A stretch of DNA of 64,000 nucleotides from Citrobacter amalonaticus (GTDB lineage Bacteria > Pseudomonadota > Gammaproteobacteria > Enterobacterales > Enterobacteriaceae), in NCBI RefSeq assembly GCF_002918555.1, contig NZ_PQMB01000003.1:372491-436490 (forward strand), read 5' to 3'. The first letter of the stretch is position 1. Each line of letters begins with the position of its first letter. Shown one piece after another: positions 63,513 to 64,000 of the stretch. Below the pieces are notes generated by a model. That model had not been told where the DNA came from. It saw only the letters and a list, made by a program, of their open reading frames with translations, and ran no database searches. A program made the translations under genes and the position numbers.

Positions 63513-64000
63513 CATAAAACATTGACCTTTCTATGAATCAAAAGCCAGCTTGGCACGGAATAATTTACTAGTATATCTATATATATTAACTATTTCTTCC
63601 GTGACAACTGGTTTCTATCCCGCTTTGCGTAGCTGTTACAGACGATTACCCAATTCACTTACTGCTTGAACTGGCTTAATTTTCAGGAAAGCAACACTTT
63701 GACGGTCAATTTCGATACCCGTTTGGCTATAGTGCCTGAAAAAACCATTCATTCCTCCTACTATTCGAAGAAATCAGCGGTTCTGTAAGTATCCCAGCAA
63801 AAAGAACCATCAACTTTTAGAGAGTCTCTGGCACCCCAACTTCCGCTTCTGGCACTTAGCAGACAGTCAGACGCAAATGTAACGTTTCTGAAGTAAGCGT
63901 AAATGTAAATCAGTACAAAAAAATTACTGAGGTTGAACTCCTCCAAAACGGAGGAGCTAAGCTTTAGAATTCACGCCACCTACTAATAAATGGCTAATTT
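63513..64000. other. Window end without recognised gene
   Basis: About 490 AT-rich bases. A perfect stem ctcctcc/ggaggag lies at 63938-63956. A minus-strand frame at 63761-63946 is open for 61 codons but matches nothing I know and may be chance or a fragment. Confidence 0.35.

Overview
This window is a chromosomal stretch from a member of the Enterobacteriaceae. The evidence is an E. coli-like cold-shock block (CspH, a CspG-type CspA paralogue, YnfU and YmcF relatives), a REP element and a shortened ERIC element, and a CP4-type island with CbtA/CbeA, YeeT, RadC, ArdB, YfjQ, YfjP and AlpA relatives. I cannot separate Citrobacter, Enterobacter and close relatives from sequence alone.

Layout: (1) 1-5357, the N-terminal two thirds of a giant cyclic beta-1,2-glucan synthase-like protein, cut by the window edge. 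(2) 5.5-7.8 kb, cold-shock genes interleaved with tiny zinc-ribbon proteins and a deleted ERIC. (3) 8.4-13.5 kb, a GH31 glycosidase and an MFS transporter, divergent from a LacI-type regulator. (4) 13.7-22.7 kb, a sugar-acid catabolic cluster: two KDGal-type kinases, an iron alcohol dehydrogenase, a KDPGal-type aldolase, a tripartite tricarboxylate-type transporter and two paralogous IclR regulators. (5) 22.7-23.05 kb, a decayed island relic with an integrase fragment. (6) 23.2-29.4 kb, an uncommon module of two CYTH-superfamily proteins, a DASS/SLC13 anion transporter and a two-TM protein under a LysR regulator. (7) 29.5-32.6 kb, a pagP relic, then an orphan T6SS PAAR/pyocin-S/nuclease effector with its immunity protein and a PAAR-associated protein. 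(8) 33.2-42.2 kb, the CP4-type island, without an integrase. (9) 42.4-56.1 kb, two adjacent sugar-acid operons: GntR1 / SDR, degenerate SDR, MFS, enolase-superfamily enzyme, mutarotase, second enolase-superfamily enzyme, hydrolase; then GntR2 / IlvD-type dehydratase, FAD oxidoreductase, beta-hydroxyacid dehydrogenase, HpcH aldolase, and the frameshifted stump of a UxaA-type dehydratase. (10) 56.5-59.9 kb, a DapA-family lyase and a B3/4 protein divergent from an XRE-cupin regulator, plus two GNAT acetyltransferases. (11) 60.5-63.5 kb, visibly AT-rich DNA with an OLD-family ATPase/TOPRIM nuclease and a DpnII/MboI-type PD-(D/E)XK protein, a likely defence segment.

How the parts work together: regions 4 and 9 look like parallel routes that dehydrate sugar acids to 2-keto-3-deoxy acids, phosphorylate or cleave them, and reduce the resulting aldehydes, each with its own transporter and regulator. 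Regions 5-8 and 11 are accessory DNA with conflict systems (type IV toxin-antitoxin, anti-restriction, T6SS toxin, OLD nuclease). The least explained unit is the CYTH/DASS module; the pagP, uxaA and integrase/yfjP relics record past deletions. No tRNA, rRNA, CRISPR array or intact insertion sequence was seen.
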